A stretch of 64,000 nucleotides of DNA from Lacipirellula parvula (GTDB lineage Bacteria; Planctomycetota; Planctomycetia; Pirellulales; Lacipirellulaceae): assembly GCF_009177095.1 (NCBI RefSeq), contig NZ_AP021861.1:5252501-5316500 (forward strand), written 5' to 3'. A program made the translations under genes and the position numbers. Position 1 is the first letter of the stretch; every line of letters begins with the position of its first letter. The notes beneath the pieces were generated by a model. The model saw only the letters and a program-made list of their open reading frames with translations, searched no databases and was not told the origin of the DNA. Positions 1-8,920 of this stretch are shown piece by piece.

Positions 1-1360
1 CGGTGAAGGCGATCATCACTTCGTCGGGACCGATGAGGTGAGGCTGCGTCGCTGGCATACCGGTTCGCGTGTGGCCTGCTGAAAAACCCCAGAGCTTCTT
101 GCCCGTGGCAGGATCGGCCGAGGTGAACTCCTTATCGCTGAGATAAAGAACTTGCTGTTTGCCGCCGAACGATGCGAGTTGCGGCGACGAGTAGCTGTGC
201 CCGCCACTGGCGACGTTCCACGCAGGTTGGCCATCGGCGGCGGCGTAAGCCAATAGGCTTTGATCTTCCGGGCCGCCGGCGAAGACGATGACGCGACCGT
301 CGACGACGAGCGGCGAACTCGTGAAGCCCCACTCGGGGAGCTTCGCGCCTGAGTCTTTCGCAATGTCGCGAGTCCAAACGAGCGTGCCGTCGGCAGCCTC
401 GAAGCAGTTGAGGATGCCGGTGGCGCCGAGCGTGTAGAGCCGACCGTCGGCGAACGTAGGCGTCGCGCGGGGGCCGTCGCCGCCAAGTTCTTCGGAAAAT
501 CGAGCTTGGTCTTCGTGCGACCAGACTTCTTCGCCCGTCTTCGCATCGATGGCGACGACCGCTTCGCGATCGCCGCGTTGTTCTTGCGTGAAGAGGCGAT
601 CACCTGCTGTGGTGATCGATGACCAGCCGGGGCCGATGCGGTGCCGCCAGAGTTCTTTTGGCGGCGTTTGCTCCCAGTTGGTGTTTAGTTTGACGTTGTG
701 GAGGACGGCGTCGCGGTTGGGGCCGCGGAAGTTGGTCCAGTCGTTTTGGTTGGCTGCTAGGGGTTTGGTTGCGGTGTCGGTGGAGGAAGCCCCGCGACCA
801 CCGGTCGCGGCTTTTTGTTGGCGGGAGGCCAGGAATTCCTGTTCGCTCGTGGGGGTCCAGCGCCAGTGCATTTCGGGGAGGGCGCCGCCGCTCATGCCGC
901 TGGTGCGAATGAGCGCGAGCGGCGACCACATGAGGATCGCCAGCGCGATAAAGCCCCGCCGCCGCGTCGCGGGGCTCGCGTGGCGGGTAACGGCAATCCA
1001 CAACGTCGCCAGCGTCACCGCGGCGCCAATGATGAACATGATCGGCGCGACGAGTGGCTTGGCTTCCAGCTCTGGACTGCTAATCGCCATGGTGACGAAG
1101 AGGCTCGCAATCGCCACTAGCGGAATGGCGAGCTTTTCGCGCCACGACGCCCCGCGATTGAACACCCACCAGCCGGCGAAGACGATCACCAGCGCGAGCG
1201 TCGTCGCGAGGCGGTAAAGAAACGTTTGGAAGACCGCGAGTTCCAGATAGTTGATCGTCAGAAACGCCCCCCAGTAGAGGGCGAGAATCGCCAGCGGGAT
1301 GACGGGGCTGATCGCTCGCGGCCGGGCGGCGGTCGCTTCGCTTGGTTGCTGTTCGTTCAT
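1..1360 (-). CDS. Membrane-anchored PQQ-binding-like beta-propeller protein (C-terminus outside window)
   Basis: The frame is open from the ATG at 1358-1360 to the window edge, giving about 453 residues with no stop, so the 3' end is missing. The first ~130 residues hold four or so hydrophobic segments (for example 'VIPLAILALYWGAFLTINYL' near residue 20). A linker follows, then from about residue 190 a repeat-rich region with motifs typical of PQQ/BamB-type blades: 'DWTNFRGPNRDAV', 'VVAIDAKTGEEVWSH', 'LNCFEAADGTLVWTRD', 'ADPATGKKLW'. Proteins of this kind are common in planctomycetes; their substrate is usually unknown, and the propeller probably lies outside the cytoplasmic membrane. Two palindromes (787-814 and 952-976) lie in frame inside the linker. 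A true quinoprotein dehydrogenase is less likely because no dehydrogenase signature is seen, but the missing C-terminus leaves this open. Confidence 0.85.
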   Translation of the reverse strand, partial: MNEQQPSEATAARPRAISPVIPLAILALYWGAFLTINYLELAVFQTFLYRLATTLALVIVFAGWWVFNRGASWREKLAIPLVAIASLFVTMAISSPELEAKPLVAPIMFIIGAAVTLATLWIAVTRHASPATRRRGFIALAILMWSPLALIRTSGMSGGALPEMHWRWTPTSEQEFLASRQQKAATGGRGASSTDTATKPLAANQNDWTNFRGPNRDAVLHNVKLNTNWEQTPPKELWRHRIGPGWSSITTAGDRLFTQEQRGDREAVVAIDAKTGEEVWSHEDQARFSEELGGDGPRATPTFADGRLYTLGATGILNCFEAADGTLVWTRDIAKDSGAKLPEWGFTSSPLVVDGRVIVFAGGPEDQSLLAYAAADGQPAWNVASGGHSYSSPQLASFGGKQQVLYLSDKEFTSADPATGKKLWGFSAGHTRTGMPATQPHLIGPDEVMIAFT

Positions 1361-1384
1361 ATGCAACTGACTTCTCAAATGCGT

Positions 1385-1484
1385 TTAACACAGAGATCAC
1401 AGAGGACACGGAGGAATTTGGGAGCAGATCGTGCCCCCGACCTTCGCAGGCCAACTCTGTGTTCTCTGTGGCCTCTGTGTTGAA
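1385..1484. repeat. Long imperfect inverted repeat ('cacagagg' family)
   Basis: The arm at 1385-1414 (aacacagagatcacagagg...) and the arm at 1453-1484 (...cctctgtgttgaaa) are reverse complements with only a few mismatches over about 30 bases, separated by ~38 bases. The element lies between the divergent starts of the propeller gene and the HD gene. Short open frames across it translate to 'NTEITEDTEE' and are not genes. Related elements lie at 3045-3200, 7361-7446 and 22840-22973. Confidence 0.85.
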
Positions 1485-1586
1485 AGATTTCTCTAGCCAG
1501 CAATATACCGCCCGCCGACTGCGGGCCGATATGCCGAACGGATGCAAGCGTTGCAAGGCTGCCGAACGACCGGCACAATGGCGGCC

Positions 1587-3005
1587 ATGAAGCACATTCA
1601 GCGCGAAAGTTTGATCCACGACCCGATCCACGGTTACATCCCGTTCATTTCGGTCGCCGAGCCGGGCGAAACGGCCGAGCGGACGCTGCTCGACCACCCC
1701 TGGCTACAGCGGCTACGGCAGATCCATCAGCTGCAAACGGCGTGGTGGGTCTATCCGTCGGCTGAGCATACGCGGTTCCAGCACGTGGTCGGCACGATGC
1801 ACATGGCGAGCCGCGCGGTCGAGGCATTGTACGCGAGCCTGAAAGAAGTCTGCCCCGACGTGCCGAGCCGAGGGTTCGTCGAGTGCACGATGCGGCTGGC
1901 GGCGCTGTTGCACGACGTGGGCCACGGCCCGTTTGGACACTTCTTCGACGCCCACTTTCTGAGTGCGTTCCGGCAGGCCGACGGTTCTCGGCTGACGCAC
2001 GAGACGCTCGGCGCCCACATCATCATCGACGAACTGGGCGAAACGCTCCGCGGCATCCGCCGCTGCCCGAACAGCGAGTTGCTCGAGCACGAACGGATTG
2101 ATCCCAAGCAAATCGCGTGGCTGATCACGCGGCCGACCGAGCATGACGGCCAAGAGCATCCGCGCTGGCTCGCGCTGCTGCGGAGTTTGTTCTGCGGCCT
2201 CTACACAGTCGACAACATGGACTTCGTGTTGCGAGACGCCTTCATGTCGGGCTACAGCACGAAGGCGTACGATCTCGACCGACTGCTGCGGTACAGTTTC
2301 TTCAGCGAGCGCGGCCTCACGATCCACCATCGCGGGCTGAACGCGCTGTTGCGGTTCATGCAGACCAAGAGCGAGCTGTTCCGCGCCGTCTATTTCCACC
2401 GCACGGTGCGGGCGATTGACAAGACGCTCGAAGGGTTGTTCCGCGATAGCAAAGGGATGCTCTTCCCGGGCAATCCGCTGGAGCACCTCGAAGACTACAA
2501 GACGTTCACTGAGTGGTCGCTGCTGGTCGACGTCGCTCATTGGCACAAGAGCGACAACGTCGCGAAACGGGCTCTCGGCGAGCGGTGGCAACGGCTGCTC
2601 GAACGGCAAGTCGATTGGGAAGCGGTCTACGATCGCAACCTCACGTTCGGAACCGGCGATTCGGAGCAAACGAGCATCTTTAGCGACGCGAAGATGGTTG
2701 AGCACGCCATTCGCAGCAAGCTGCCGAGCGAAATCGCCGACATCGAAATGCAGATCGACCTGCCGCGGCACATCTATCGGCCGCACGAAGGCAAAGCGAC
2801 GGCTGGGCAGAATTTCCTTTACACTGCCGCCGGCGCGACGCGGCGACTCGACGACGACCAACTCTTCCGGCAACTGCCAGTGTCGCACCGGATGTGCCGT
2901 GTTTACCTGCGTAAGGACGCCACACGCGAGCAGCGGGCGGCGATCGGCGCCGTCCTCGACCAACTCGTCGGCAGCGGCGGCGACGATGACCTCACCAACA
3001 TGTAG
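1587..3005 (+). CDS. HD-domain metal-dependent phosphohydrolase (dGTPase/SAMHD1-like superfamily)
   Basis: The 472-residue protein carries the HD signature in order: H in 'HTRFQHVVGTMH' (about residues 59-70), the HD pair in 'LLHDVGHGPFGH' (about 107-118), and a later Asp in 'VDNMDFVLRD' (about 208). This is the layout of COG1078-type phosphohydrolases, which hydrolyse dNTPs or related nucleotides in the cytoplasm; the exact substrate cannot be read from sequence. Starts at 1542 and 1578 are also in frame. I chose ATG 1587 because 'MKHIQRESLIHDPIHGYI' is where family proteins begin. The TAG stop (3003-3005) is the first three bases of a 30-bp palindromic repeat. purB follows about 330 bases later in the same direction, so a shared role in purine nucleotide balance is possible but only inferred. 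Confidence 0.9.
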   Translation: MKHIQRESLIHDPIHGYIPFISVAEPGETAERTLLDHPWLQRLRQIHQLQTAWWVYPSAEHTRFQHVVGTMHMASRAVEALYASLKEVCPDVPSRGFVECTMRLAALLHDVGHGPFGHFFDAHFLSAFRQADGSRLTHETLGAHIIIDELGETLRGIRRCPNSELLEHERIDPKQIAWLITRPTEHDGQEHPRWLALLRSLFCGLYTVDNMDFVLRDAFMSGYSTKAYDLDRLLRYSFFSERGLTIHHRGLNALLRFMQTKSELFRAVYFHRTVRAIDKTLEGLFRDSKGMLFPGNPLEHLEDYKTFTEWSLLVDVAHWHKSDNVAKRALGERWQRLLERQVDWEAVYDRNLTFGTGDSEQTSIFSDAKMVEHAIRSKLPSEIADIEMQIDLPRHIYRPHEGKATAGQNFLYTAAGATRRLDDDQLFRQLPVSHRMCRVYLRKDATREQRAAIGAVLDQLVGSGGDDDLTNM

Positions 3006-3308
3006 CCGCGGGTCAACGACCCGCCGGAGCGGTGAGAAAAACAAACCACGAAGACACGAAGACCACTAAGACGCACCAAGAAGTGAGAAGGGACAGAAAA
3101 CGCCAATCTACGCATGGGCTTCGTTCCCCTAGTTGGTGATTGATCTTTCCTTGCCTTCCTTTGTGTTCCTTAGCGACCTTCGTGCCTTAGTGGTTAATCC
3201 GCCGAACTACGCATTTCAGCGACTTTGGCGGCGGTATCAGATCCCGCGTACGACGGGTAGAATGGAGCGTTTTCTGCCCCGCTCCGGCGGGTCGTTGACC
3301 CGCGGCTA
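3003..3308. repeat. Nested inverted-repeat element between the HD gene and purB
   Basis: Outer arms of 30 bases at 3003-3032 and 3279-3308 are exact reverse complements. Each arm also contains its own short hairpin (gcgggtc-aac-gacccgc). Inside them, about 3045-3083 (aaccacgaagacacgaag...) and 3155-3200 (...ccttcgtgccttagtggtt) form a second, imperfect inverted repeat of about 40 bases. The left outer arm starts with the TAG stop of the HD gene. The intergenic stretch 3006-3332 holds no credible gene; it is almost entirely this element plus the purB upstream region. Confidence 0.85.
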
Positions 3309-3332
3309 CTTTTATCGAACCCGCTCTGATTC

Positions 3333-4760
3333 ATGTCGCACGATCGCTACGAAAATCCGCTCGAAACACGTTACGCCTCCGCTGAGATGAGCCAACTGTG
3401 GAGCGCTCAGCGCAAGCACAGCACTTGGCGGCAACTGTGGGTTTGGCTGGCCGAGGCCGAGGCGGAAATGGGCTTGCCGGTGACGCAGGCGCAAATCGAA
3501 GAACTGCGGGCCCACATCCACACGATCGACTTCGCCGCTGCCGACAAGTACGAGCGCGAGTTGCGGCACGACGTGATGGCCCACATCCACGCCTACGGCG
3601 ACCAATGCCCAACAGCGCGGCCGATCATCCACCTCGGCGCCACGAGCCAGTACGTCAACTGCAACGCCGAGTTGATGCTCATTCGCGAATCGCTCGAGCT
3701 CGTCGCGCGGCGTTTGGCGGCGACGATCGATGCGCTCGCTGCGTTCGCCGAGAAGTATCGCGATCTGCCAACGCTCGGGTTCACCCACTTGCAGCCCGCC
3801 CAACCGGTGACAGTCGGCAAGCGGGCCGCCCTGTGGTGTTACGACCTCACGATCGACCTTGCCGAAGTCGAGCATCGCATCGAACAACTGAAGGCCCGCA
3901 GCACGAAGGGGACCACCGGCACCCAGGCGAGCTTCCTCCACCTGTTCGATGGCGACCACGCGAAGGTCCGCGAACTCGAACGCCGCGTCGCTGCGAAGAT
4001 GGGTTTTGAAGCGACCTACGCCGTCACCGGGCAAACCTACCCGCGGAAGGTCGACGCCCAGGTGATCGACGTGCTGGCGGGCATCGCCGCGTCGGCCCAC
4101 AAGGCGGCGACCGACCTGCGAATTCTCGCCCATCGCAAGGAACTCGAAGAGCCATTCGAGAAGCAGCAGATCGGCAGCTCGGCGATGGCGTACAAGCGAA
4201 ACCCGATGCGCAGCGAGCGGATCTGCGGCCTCGCCCGCTTTGTGCTCAGCCTGCAAGCCAACCCCGGCGATACGCTCGCGACGCAGTGGATGGAGCGGAC
4301 GCTCGACGACAGCTCGAACCGCCGGCTCGTGCTGCCGCAGGCGTTCTTGGGCGTCGACGCGGTGTTGCTGCTGTACCGCAACGTTGCCGAAGGGCTGGTC
4401 GTTTACCCTGAGGTAATCGCCCGCAACCTCCGCGAAGAACTGCCGTTCATGGCGACCGAAAACATCCTCATGGCTGCGGTGCAAGCGGGCGGCGACCGGC
4501 AAGATCTCCATGAACGGATCCGCGTCCACAGCCAAGCCGCCGCCGCCGAAGTGAAGCAGCATGGCCGCTCGAACGACCTGCTGGAACGACTGGCCGGCGA
4601 TAAGGCGTTCGCGAGCGTCGACTTGGCGGAAGCAGTCGACGCTTCGAAGCTCACCGGCCGCAGCGCGGAGCAGGTCGACGAATTCCTGGCGGAAGTCGTG
4701 GCGCCAATTCGCGAGCGCTACGGCAACGCTAATGCCGGTAAAGCGGAACTGCGCGTTTAA
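3333..4760 (+). CDS. purB: Adenylosuccinate lyase, animal-like form
   Basis: The 475-residue cytoplasmic enzyme cleaves adenylosuccinate to AMP and fumarate, and SAICAR to AICAR, in purine synthesis. The fumarase/aspartase superfamily signature is clear: '[16 protein letters not shown]' (about residues 285-300), with the flexible catalytic loop containing the signature Ser. Further conserved blocks are '[12 protein letters not shown]', 'HLGATSQYV', '[18 protein letters not shown]' and '[14 protein letters not shown]'. Recalled side by side, these blocks match human ADSL very closely (for example '[15 protein letters not shown]' and '[11 protein letters not shown]'), more than I would expect for the enterobacterial or Bacillus types. 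The start '[16 protein letters not shown]' fits the family. No operon partner is seen; the next gene (Fur family) converges. Confidence 0.97.
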   Translation: MSHDRYENPLETRYASAEMSQLWSAQRKHSTWRQLWVWLAEAEAEMGLPVTQAQIEELRAHIHTIDFAAADKYERELRHDVMAHIHAYGDQCPTARPIIHLGATSQYVNCNAELMLIRESLELVARRLAATIDALAAFAEKYRDLPTLGFTHLQPAQPVTVGKRAALWCYDLTIDLAEVEHRIEQLKARSTKGTTGTQASFLHLFDGDHAKVRELERRVAAKMGFEATYAVTGQTYPRKVDAQVIDVLAGIAASAHKAATDLRILAHRKELEEPFEKQQIGSSAMAYKRNPMRSERICGLARFVLSLQANPGDTLATQWMERTLDDSSNRRLVLPQAFLGVDAVLLLYRNVAEGLVVYPEVIARNLREELPFMATENILMAAVQAGGDRQDLHERIRVHSQAAAAEVKQHGRSNDLLERLAGDKAFASVDLAEAVDASKLTGRSAEQVDEFLAEVVAPIRERYGNANAGKAELRV

Positions 4761-4832
4761 GCGAGCAGCAAGATTCTCCGCTCCGCTCAGAATGACCGCT
4801 CGGGAGTAAACGCACCTGCGGTAGGCCGGCGT

Positions 4833-5336
4833 TTAAACCAAATCCAGCGGGCTAGCCCGCCGGTGGCGCTTCGTGCTGCATTCCTGGCACACGCCGCTGA
4901 CGATCAGCCGGTGCCCCGTCACGCGAAAGCGGTGCTCGCGGCCCACGGCGTCGCGGATCCGCTGCAGCTCGTCGCTCTGGAATTCGATGAGCGTGTCGCA
5001 CATCGTGCAGTGGAGATGGTCGTGCTGAGGGTAGCCGTAGTCGTGCTCGTAAACGGCGCGGCCGCCGAGGTTCATGCGGCGGAGGAGGCCCGCTTCAACT
5101 AGCTCGTTGAGGGTGCGGTAGACGGTTGGCCGGCTCACCTTATCCCCGAGCTCCGTCCGCGAAAGATTAGCGATCAGCTCGTCGGCGTCGAAATGGTCGT
5201 GACGCTCGAACACATGGTCGATCAGGGCGCGGCGCTGCTGGGTGATCCGCTTGCCGCGGCTTTGGAGGTACTCCGAGAACCGCTCCTGGGGGGAGCTGGA
5301 GACCTGAACGGCGCCTAACGCGAAATCAGCTTCCAT
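4833..5336 (-). CDS. Fur-family metal- or peroxide-responsive transcriptional repressor
   Basis: The 167-residue protein has the Fur winged-helix region ('KRITQQRRALIDHVFERHDHFDADELIANL', read in parts; 'VSRPTVYRTLNELVEAGLLRR' as recognition helix) and the C-terminal dimerisation domain with its metal sites. 'HDHLHCTMCDTLIEF' gives the HxH metal ligands and the first CxxC; 'GVCQECS' gives the second CxxC for structural zinc. Fur and PerR cannot be separated by eye. The C-terminal residues 'HRRASPLDLV' are encoded by a perfect GC-rich palindrome (4847-4860, gcgggctagcccgc) that resembles a planctomycete REP element. The gene stands alone: purB converges from the left and the FlgM-like gene lies upstream in the same direction. 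Confidence 0.92.
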   Translation of the reverse strand: MEADFALGAVQVSSSPQERFSEYLQSRGKRITQQRRALIDHVFERHDHFDADELIANLSRTELGDKVSRPTVYRTLNELVEAGLLRRMNLGGRAVYEHDYGYPQHDHLHCTMCDTLIEFQSDELQRIRDAVGREHRFRVTGHRLIVSGVCQECSTKRHRRASPLDLV

Positions 5337-5504
5337 GACGGGCTTTCGACAGACCTTTCAGTCTCAGGAAGCCACATCCTCGGCAGCTAGTTGAGACACC
5401 ACAGGGAGAACCAACCCGCATAAATCGCGGAAAACAGAGACATCCGCCGTCATTCAGCGGAGCTTATTGATTCTACCCCATCCGCCGTGCAGTCTCAAGA
5501 CGCC

Positions 5505-5530
5505 GCCCCGGCAAGCATATTTGCCGGGGC
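5505..5530 (-). terminator. Perfect 10-bp hairpin downstream of the flgM-like gene
   Basis: gccccggcaa (5505-5514) and ttgccggggc (5521-5530) are exact reverse complements around a six-base loop. On the minus strand it lies about 55 bases after the flgM-like stop and before the Fur gene. No T-run follows on the minus strand, so it is either a weak terminator, a processing signal or a REP-like palindrome. Confidence 0.35.
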
Positions 5531-5584
5531 AAACCGCCCTCGAAAAGCCCCCAACACTTCGCCGCGAGCGTTTAGCCCCGCCGC

Positions 5585-5854
5585 TTACGCCAGTTCGTCC
5601 AGCATCGAATCGAACGCCATCGCCATCTTGTCGGCGGTGTCGTACGTGCCGTCGGCAATCTGAGCCTTCACACGAGCCACGAGGTCGGCGCGGAAGTCGC
5701 CGCCGTCAGCAGCACTGAGGGCCGCTTCGGCCGCCGCCGAAAATTCCACCGTGTCGGCCGCCTGGGTGCTCGACGCAGGAGTCGTCGAACGGTTCCAGTG
5801 CGGGCCTTGCAGCGATTGAGCACCGTGAAGTTGAGTAGCACCGTAAATTTGCAT
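5585..5854 (-). CDS. flgM: FlgM-like anti-sigma-28 factor
   Basis: The 89-residue protein has a low-complexity N-terminus rich in Ser, Thr, Gln and Ala, followed by 'DLVARVKAQIADGTYDTADK' and the ending 'FDSMLDELA'. The pattern of a helix, 'I..G.Y', then a final amphipathic helix is the FlgM core that clamps sigma-28 (FliA) until the flagellar hook is finished. The length fits the family (roughly 90-100 residues). The start ATG at 5852-5854 is preceded by 'gaggaac', a usable ribosome site. No flagellar gene lies nearby, so the assignment rests on the C-terminal pattern and the usual mostly disordered FlgM character. Confidence 0.7.
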   Translation of the reverse strand: MQIYGATQLHGAQSLQGPHWNRSTTPASSTQAADTVEFSAAAEAALSAADGGDFRADLVARVKAQIADGTYDTADKMAMAFDSMLDELA

Positions 5855-6378
5855 GATTTGTGTTCCTCGCTCAGCGAGCGTCGTTAGGTCTGCCGGCAGC
5901 AGCCGGGCGGCATTCGATCAGGCGGCGTCAACGGTTCGAGTTGAGTTCGATCCGGCGAGCCCAGTCGATGCCTGAAAAGTCATTGTGTACGAGATTGGTC
6001 CGATCGCTCAATGTCAGCCTGGAGAGGAGATTGAATTTCCGGCTGAATTCAGCGTTGGTACCCCATTCATCGACGACCTCGGTGCTAGCAGTCGACCGAA
6101 ATCGTTGAACGTCGGATCAGTACTTAAGCAACTCCTATACCGTCTGCGACTAGGGCGTGGAATGTGACAGTGAGACCGGCGCCAGAATGATCGCAGGCCG
6201 CTTTTTCCGCACGATTCGCACGCTAGCGGGACGGGTTGAGACTTTTCGGCGGATGGAGACGTCGCGCTTGACGGTGAACCCAGCGTACCATTTCTACAAA
6301 CGGCGTTTCCGCCGACATGATTTGGCAGCGAGTTTGGGCAGATTGGCGAGGCGGGAGAAGAGAACCTGCGGCAGCCTT
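5855..6378. other. Intergenic stretch without a recognised gene
   Basis: About 520 bases between the divergently placed flgM-like start and the 3' end of the acyltransferase. Open frames here are short, lack plausible ribosome sites and show no conserved motif. I see no clear hairpin with a T-run and no tRNA. The right end must hold the flgM promoter, which I could not locate with confidence. Confidence 0.5.
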
Positions 6379-7179
6379 CTAAGCCTCTACTTCAAGCCGT
6401 TGCTTCGCACGTTCCGCCAACGCCTCGACCACATTCCGGGCGTGGTCCTTCATTTCAAGCGAGCCCTCCGCCCCAGGCAGTAGCGGCGATCCGAACTCGA
6501 CCGCCACCCGCAGCCGCCGGCAGCTGCCGATACGTTTCATGTGATCGAGGAACGGTATTTTGAAGTAGTACGCGGCTGGATCCCCGTAGGCGACGCCGAT
6601 CGGAATGATTTCGGCGTCGCTACGCTGGGCGGCGTTGAACGCGCCCGACTTGAACTCGTGAACGCCGTTTCCGGGAAATGCCGTTCCTTCGGGGAACATC
6701 AGAATCCCCTCGCCTCCCGCGAGGGCGTCGGCGATTTGTCGCAGCACAGCGGCGCCGCTGCGGCGTGACTCGCGGTCGACGAACAATGTGCCGATTCGCC
6801 TGCCGCCGGCGCCGATGAGCGGCCAATTCGCCAAGTCATGCCGGCTGATCGCGTGCGCGGCAATTACCGACAGCAGCACGGGGATGTCGACGCCCGACTG
6901 ATGGTTCGCGATGAAGATCCGGCCAACGCCGCGGGCATCGCGGCCAGGAAAGACCTCGCCCTGGTCGGCGTGCGGGCCGCGGGCCTCGACGCGGATGCCG
7001 AAAAACCACAGCAGCGTCTTCGCCCAGCGCGGAACCCATTTATTGATAAGGTCGATCCGCGGCGTGCGGCGATGGAGGAGGAAGTTGACCTCCATGCAGC
7101 ACCAGAAGAAGATCGTCCCCACGACGAACGCGAACAGACGAAACCAGAGCCGCAAAGCCGTCCACCAACGTTTCAGCAC
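6379..7179 (-). CDS. 1-acyl-glycerol-3-phosphate acyltransferase (PlsC family)
   Basis: The 266-residue protein has an N-terminal hydrophobic segment ('LRLWFRLFAFVVGTIFFWCCM', read in parts) and the PlsC motifs in order. Motif I is 'IANHQSGVDIPVL' (NHxxxxD, about residues 97-109); the arginine-containing motif II is 'IGTLFVDRESRRSG'; motif III is 'LMFPEGTAFPG' (FPEGT). Such enzymes place the second acyl chain on lysophosphatidic acid at the inner membrane face. A lysophospholipid or ornithine-lipid acyltransferase would look the same. The first Met is a reasonable start because the membrane segment follows directly. The gene stands alone, and its upstream space is filled with repeats. Confidence 0.88.
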   Translation of the reverse strand: MLKRWWTALRLWFRLFAFVVGTIFFWCCMEVNFLLHRRTPRIDLINKWVPRWAKTLLWFFGIRVEARGPHADQGEVFPGRDARGVGRIFIANHQSGVDIPVLLSVIAAHAISRHDLANWPLIGAGGRRIGTLFVDRESRRSGAAVLRQIADALAGGEGILMFPEGTAFPGNGVHEFKSGAFNAAQRSDAEIIPIGVAYGDPAAYYFKIPFLDHMKRIGSCRRLRVAVEFGSPLLPGAEGSLEMKDHARNVVEALAERAKQRLEVEA

Positions 7180-7360
7180 GCGCAGCCCCCTACGCCGCGA
7201 ACAATCGCGATCGGACCGGGGCAGCGGATCGAAAACTCGACAAACGGCATGGGCCGCAGGCTACCACAACCAGTAGCGGTTGCCCAGGACGCCCGCCACC
7301 GGGGACGGGGAAGATTGGCCGCTGAGGACGCCGAGTGGGGAGCCCCCTTCCCTGCATCTC

Positions 7361-7446
7361 CTTTGCGCCTTCGCGCCTTTGCGTGAACTTTTTGTTTTCT
7401 AAGGAAGATCTCACGCAAAGGCGCAGAGGCGCAGAGGCGCAAAGAA
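7361..7446. repeat. Long inverted repeat ('tttgcgcct' family) in a gene-free stretch
   Basis: The arm at 7361-7386 (ctttgcgccttcgcgccttt...) and the arm at 7411-7446 (...aaaggcgcagaggcgcagag) pair imperfectly across a 24-base spacer; the right arm carries a short internal direct duplication (gcgcagag). A degenerate single arm of a similar type (ttccttggcgcacttggcgt...) lies at about 7540-7565. The gene-free stretch 7180-7606 holds nothing else I can recognise. Confidence 0.8.
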
Positions 7447-7606
7447 ATACAGGATGAGTGGGAAAGGGTGAGTTAACTTTTGTCGTCTTTCGTCGTGCCC
7501 GCCGTGCCGTTGTGGTTCACCCCTTTCCGTATTTCCTTGGCGCACTTGGCGTCCTTGGCGGTTCAATCAGAAGTGCTCAGCGGGCTACTAGAGCCAACGC
7601 TGAGTA

Positions 7607-8917
7607 TTACTCGTGCCGCAACGCTTCGATCGGGTCGAGTTGAGCCGCCCGGATCGCGGGGTAGACGCCGAAGGTCACGCCGACGATCACGCTGATCGCG
7701 AACGCCAGCGGAATCGACCAGGAAACCATCATCGGCTCCACGGTGCGGACGACCTCGGGCAGCGTCGACATCTGCTCGGGGAACCATTCGAGCAGGCGAC
7801 CGCGGATGAGGATTGAGATCGGCCGGCACAGGAGCCCGCCGATGATGCCAAGCAAGCCACCGACGACCGACAAGACGACCGCCTCAGCGAGGAACTGCTG
7901 CGTGATATCGCGGCGTTTGGCGCCCAGGGCGCGGCGGATGCCGATCTCGCGGGTCCGCTCGGTGACGGTGGCGAGCATGATGTTCATGATGCCGATGCCA
8001 CCGACCACCAGCGACACCGCGGCGATCAGCCCCAGAAACAGCATGAACATCAACCGCGTCGTTTGGGCCTGCTGCAGCAGTTCGAGCGGCACGGTGACGC
8101 CGTAGTCGGCCAGCGTGTGATTGCGGGCAATCGTATCGCGCACCACGTCGACAGTTGGCAGCACGAGATCGCGATCCTTCACTTGGATCGTAATCTGGCT
8201 CAACTCTTTGAGATCGCGCTGAAACTGCCCCGGCTTCATCACCACTTCCATGTCGCCCATGCGGGTCTCCATGGTGGTGATCGGGATGTAGACGTCGCGC
8301 GAGAAATCCTCAGCCGCGACGGAGCCGCCAATGCCAGCCGAGGGCGCCCGCGACTTCATCACGCCGACGACCACGAAAAAGTGCTCGTCGACCATGATCG
8401 TCTGGCCGATCGGATCGCCGTACGGGAAGAGGCGATCAGCCGTCTCGGCCGCCAGCACGCAGAAGTTGCTCTGGTTAATCAGATCGCCGTCGGTGAGGAA
8501 CCGCCCCAAACTCGGCACGAGTCGCGTCACTTCGGCGTAGTCGGGCGTGCAGCCGACGCAACGGCCTTCGAACTTGCGGGTGCCATGGCGGAACTCGCGC
8601 GAGACTTCGCGGATCGGGATCGCCTTGTCGATCGTCGGCACCGTGGCGAGCAGGCGAATGTAATCGTCGCGAGTCAGCCCGTAGCCGGCGTCTTGCACCT
8701 CGTCGGCCGACGGCTTGATCGTGCGGACAATGATGTTGCGGGCGCCAAGCCCGGCGATCTGCTCTTCCGCAGCGCGGCCGATCCCTTCGCCGATCGAAAG
8801 CAGCCAAATAACGCCCGCGACGCCGATGAAAATGCCGAGCACCGTCAGCGCAGAGCGAAGCGGGTGGAGCAGCAGGCTCTTGATCGAGAGCTTCAGCGTT
8901 CGCCACCAGCGCGTCAT
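7607..8917 (-). CDS. MacB/FtsX-type ABC transporter permease
   Basis: The 436-residue protein has one N-terminal membrane helix ('LRSALTVLGIFIGVAGVIWL', about residues 19-38), a periplasmic MacB-type core domain (about 50-270) and a C-terminal FtsX domain with three helices. The last part includes the conserved 'ERTREIGIRRALGAKRRDI' segment and ends 'AAQLDPIEALRHE', the typical MacB/LolE tail. It works with the ATPase encoded three bases upstream; this mechanotransmission family expels lipoproteins, peptides or drugs through a TolC duct. It is the last gene of the minus-strand operon MarR - TolC - HlyD - ATPase - permease. Confidence 0.93.
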   Translation of the reverse strand: MTRWWRTLKLSIKSLLLHPLRSALTVLGIFIGVAGVIWLLSIGEGIGRAAEEQIAGLGARNIIVRTIKPSADEVQDAGYGLTRDDYIRLLATVPTIDKAIPIREVSREFRHGTRKFEGRCVGCTPDYAEVTRLVPSLGRFLTDGDLINQSNFCVLAAETADRLFPYGDPIGQTIMVDEHFFVVVGVMKSRAPSAGIGGSVAAEDFSRDVYIPITTMETRMGDMEVVMKPGQFQRDLKELSQITIQVKDRDLVLPTVDVVRDTIARNHTLADYGVTVPLELLQQAQTTRLMFMLFLGLIAAVSLVVGGIGIMNIMLATVTERTREIGIRRALGAKRRDITQQFLAEAVVLSVVGGLLGIIGGLLCRPISILIRGRLLEWFPEQMSTLPEVVRTVEPMMVSWSIPLAFAISVIVGVTFGVYPAIRAAQLDPIEALRHE

Positions 8918-8920
8918 CGC

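Noticed and set aside
1342-1590. Short plus-strand frame translating to 'NTEITEDTEE'
   Set aside because: It lies on the 1385-1484 inverted repeat; such peptides arise wherever this repeat occurs.
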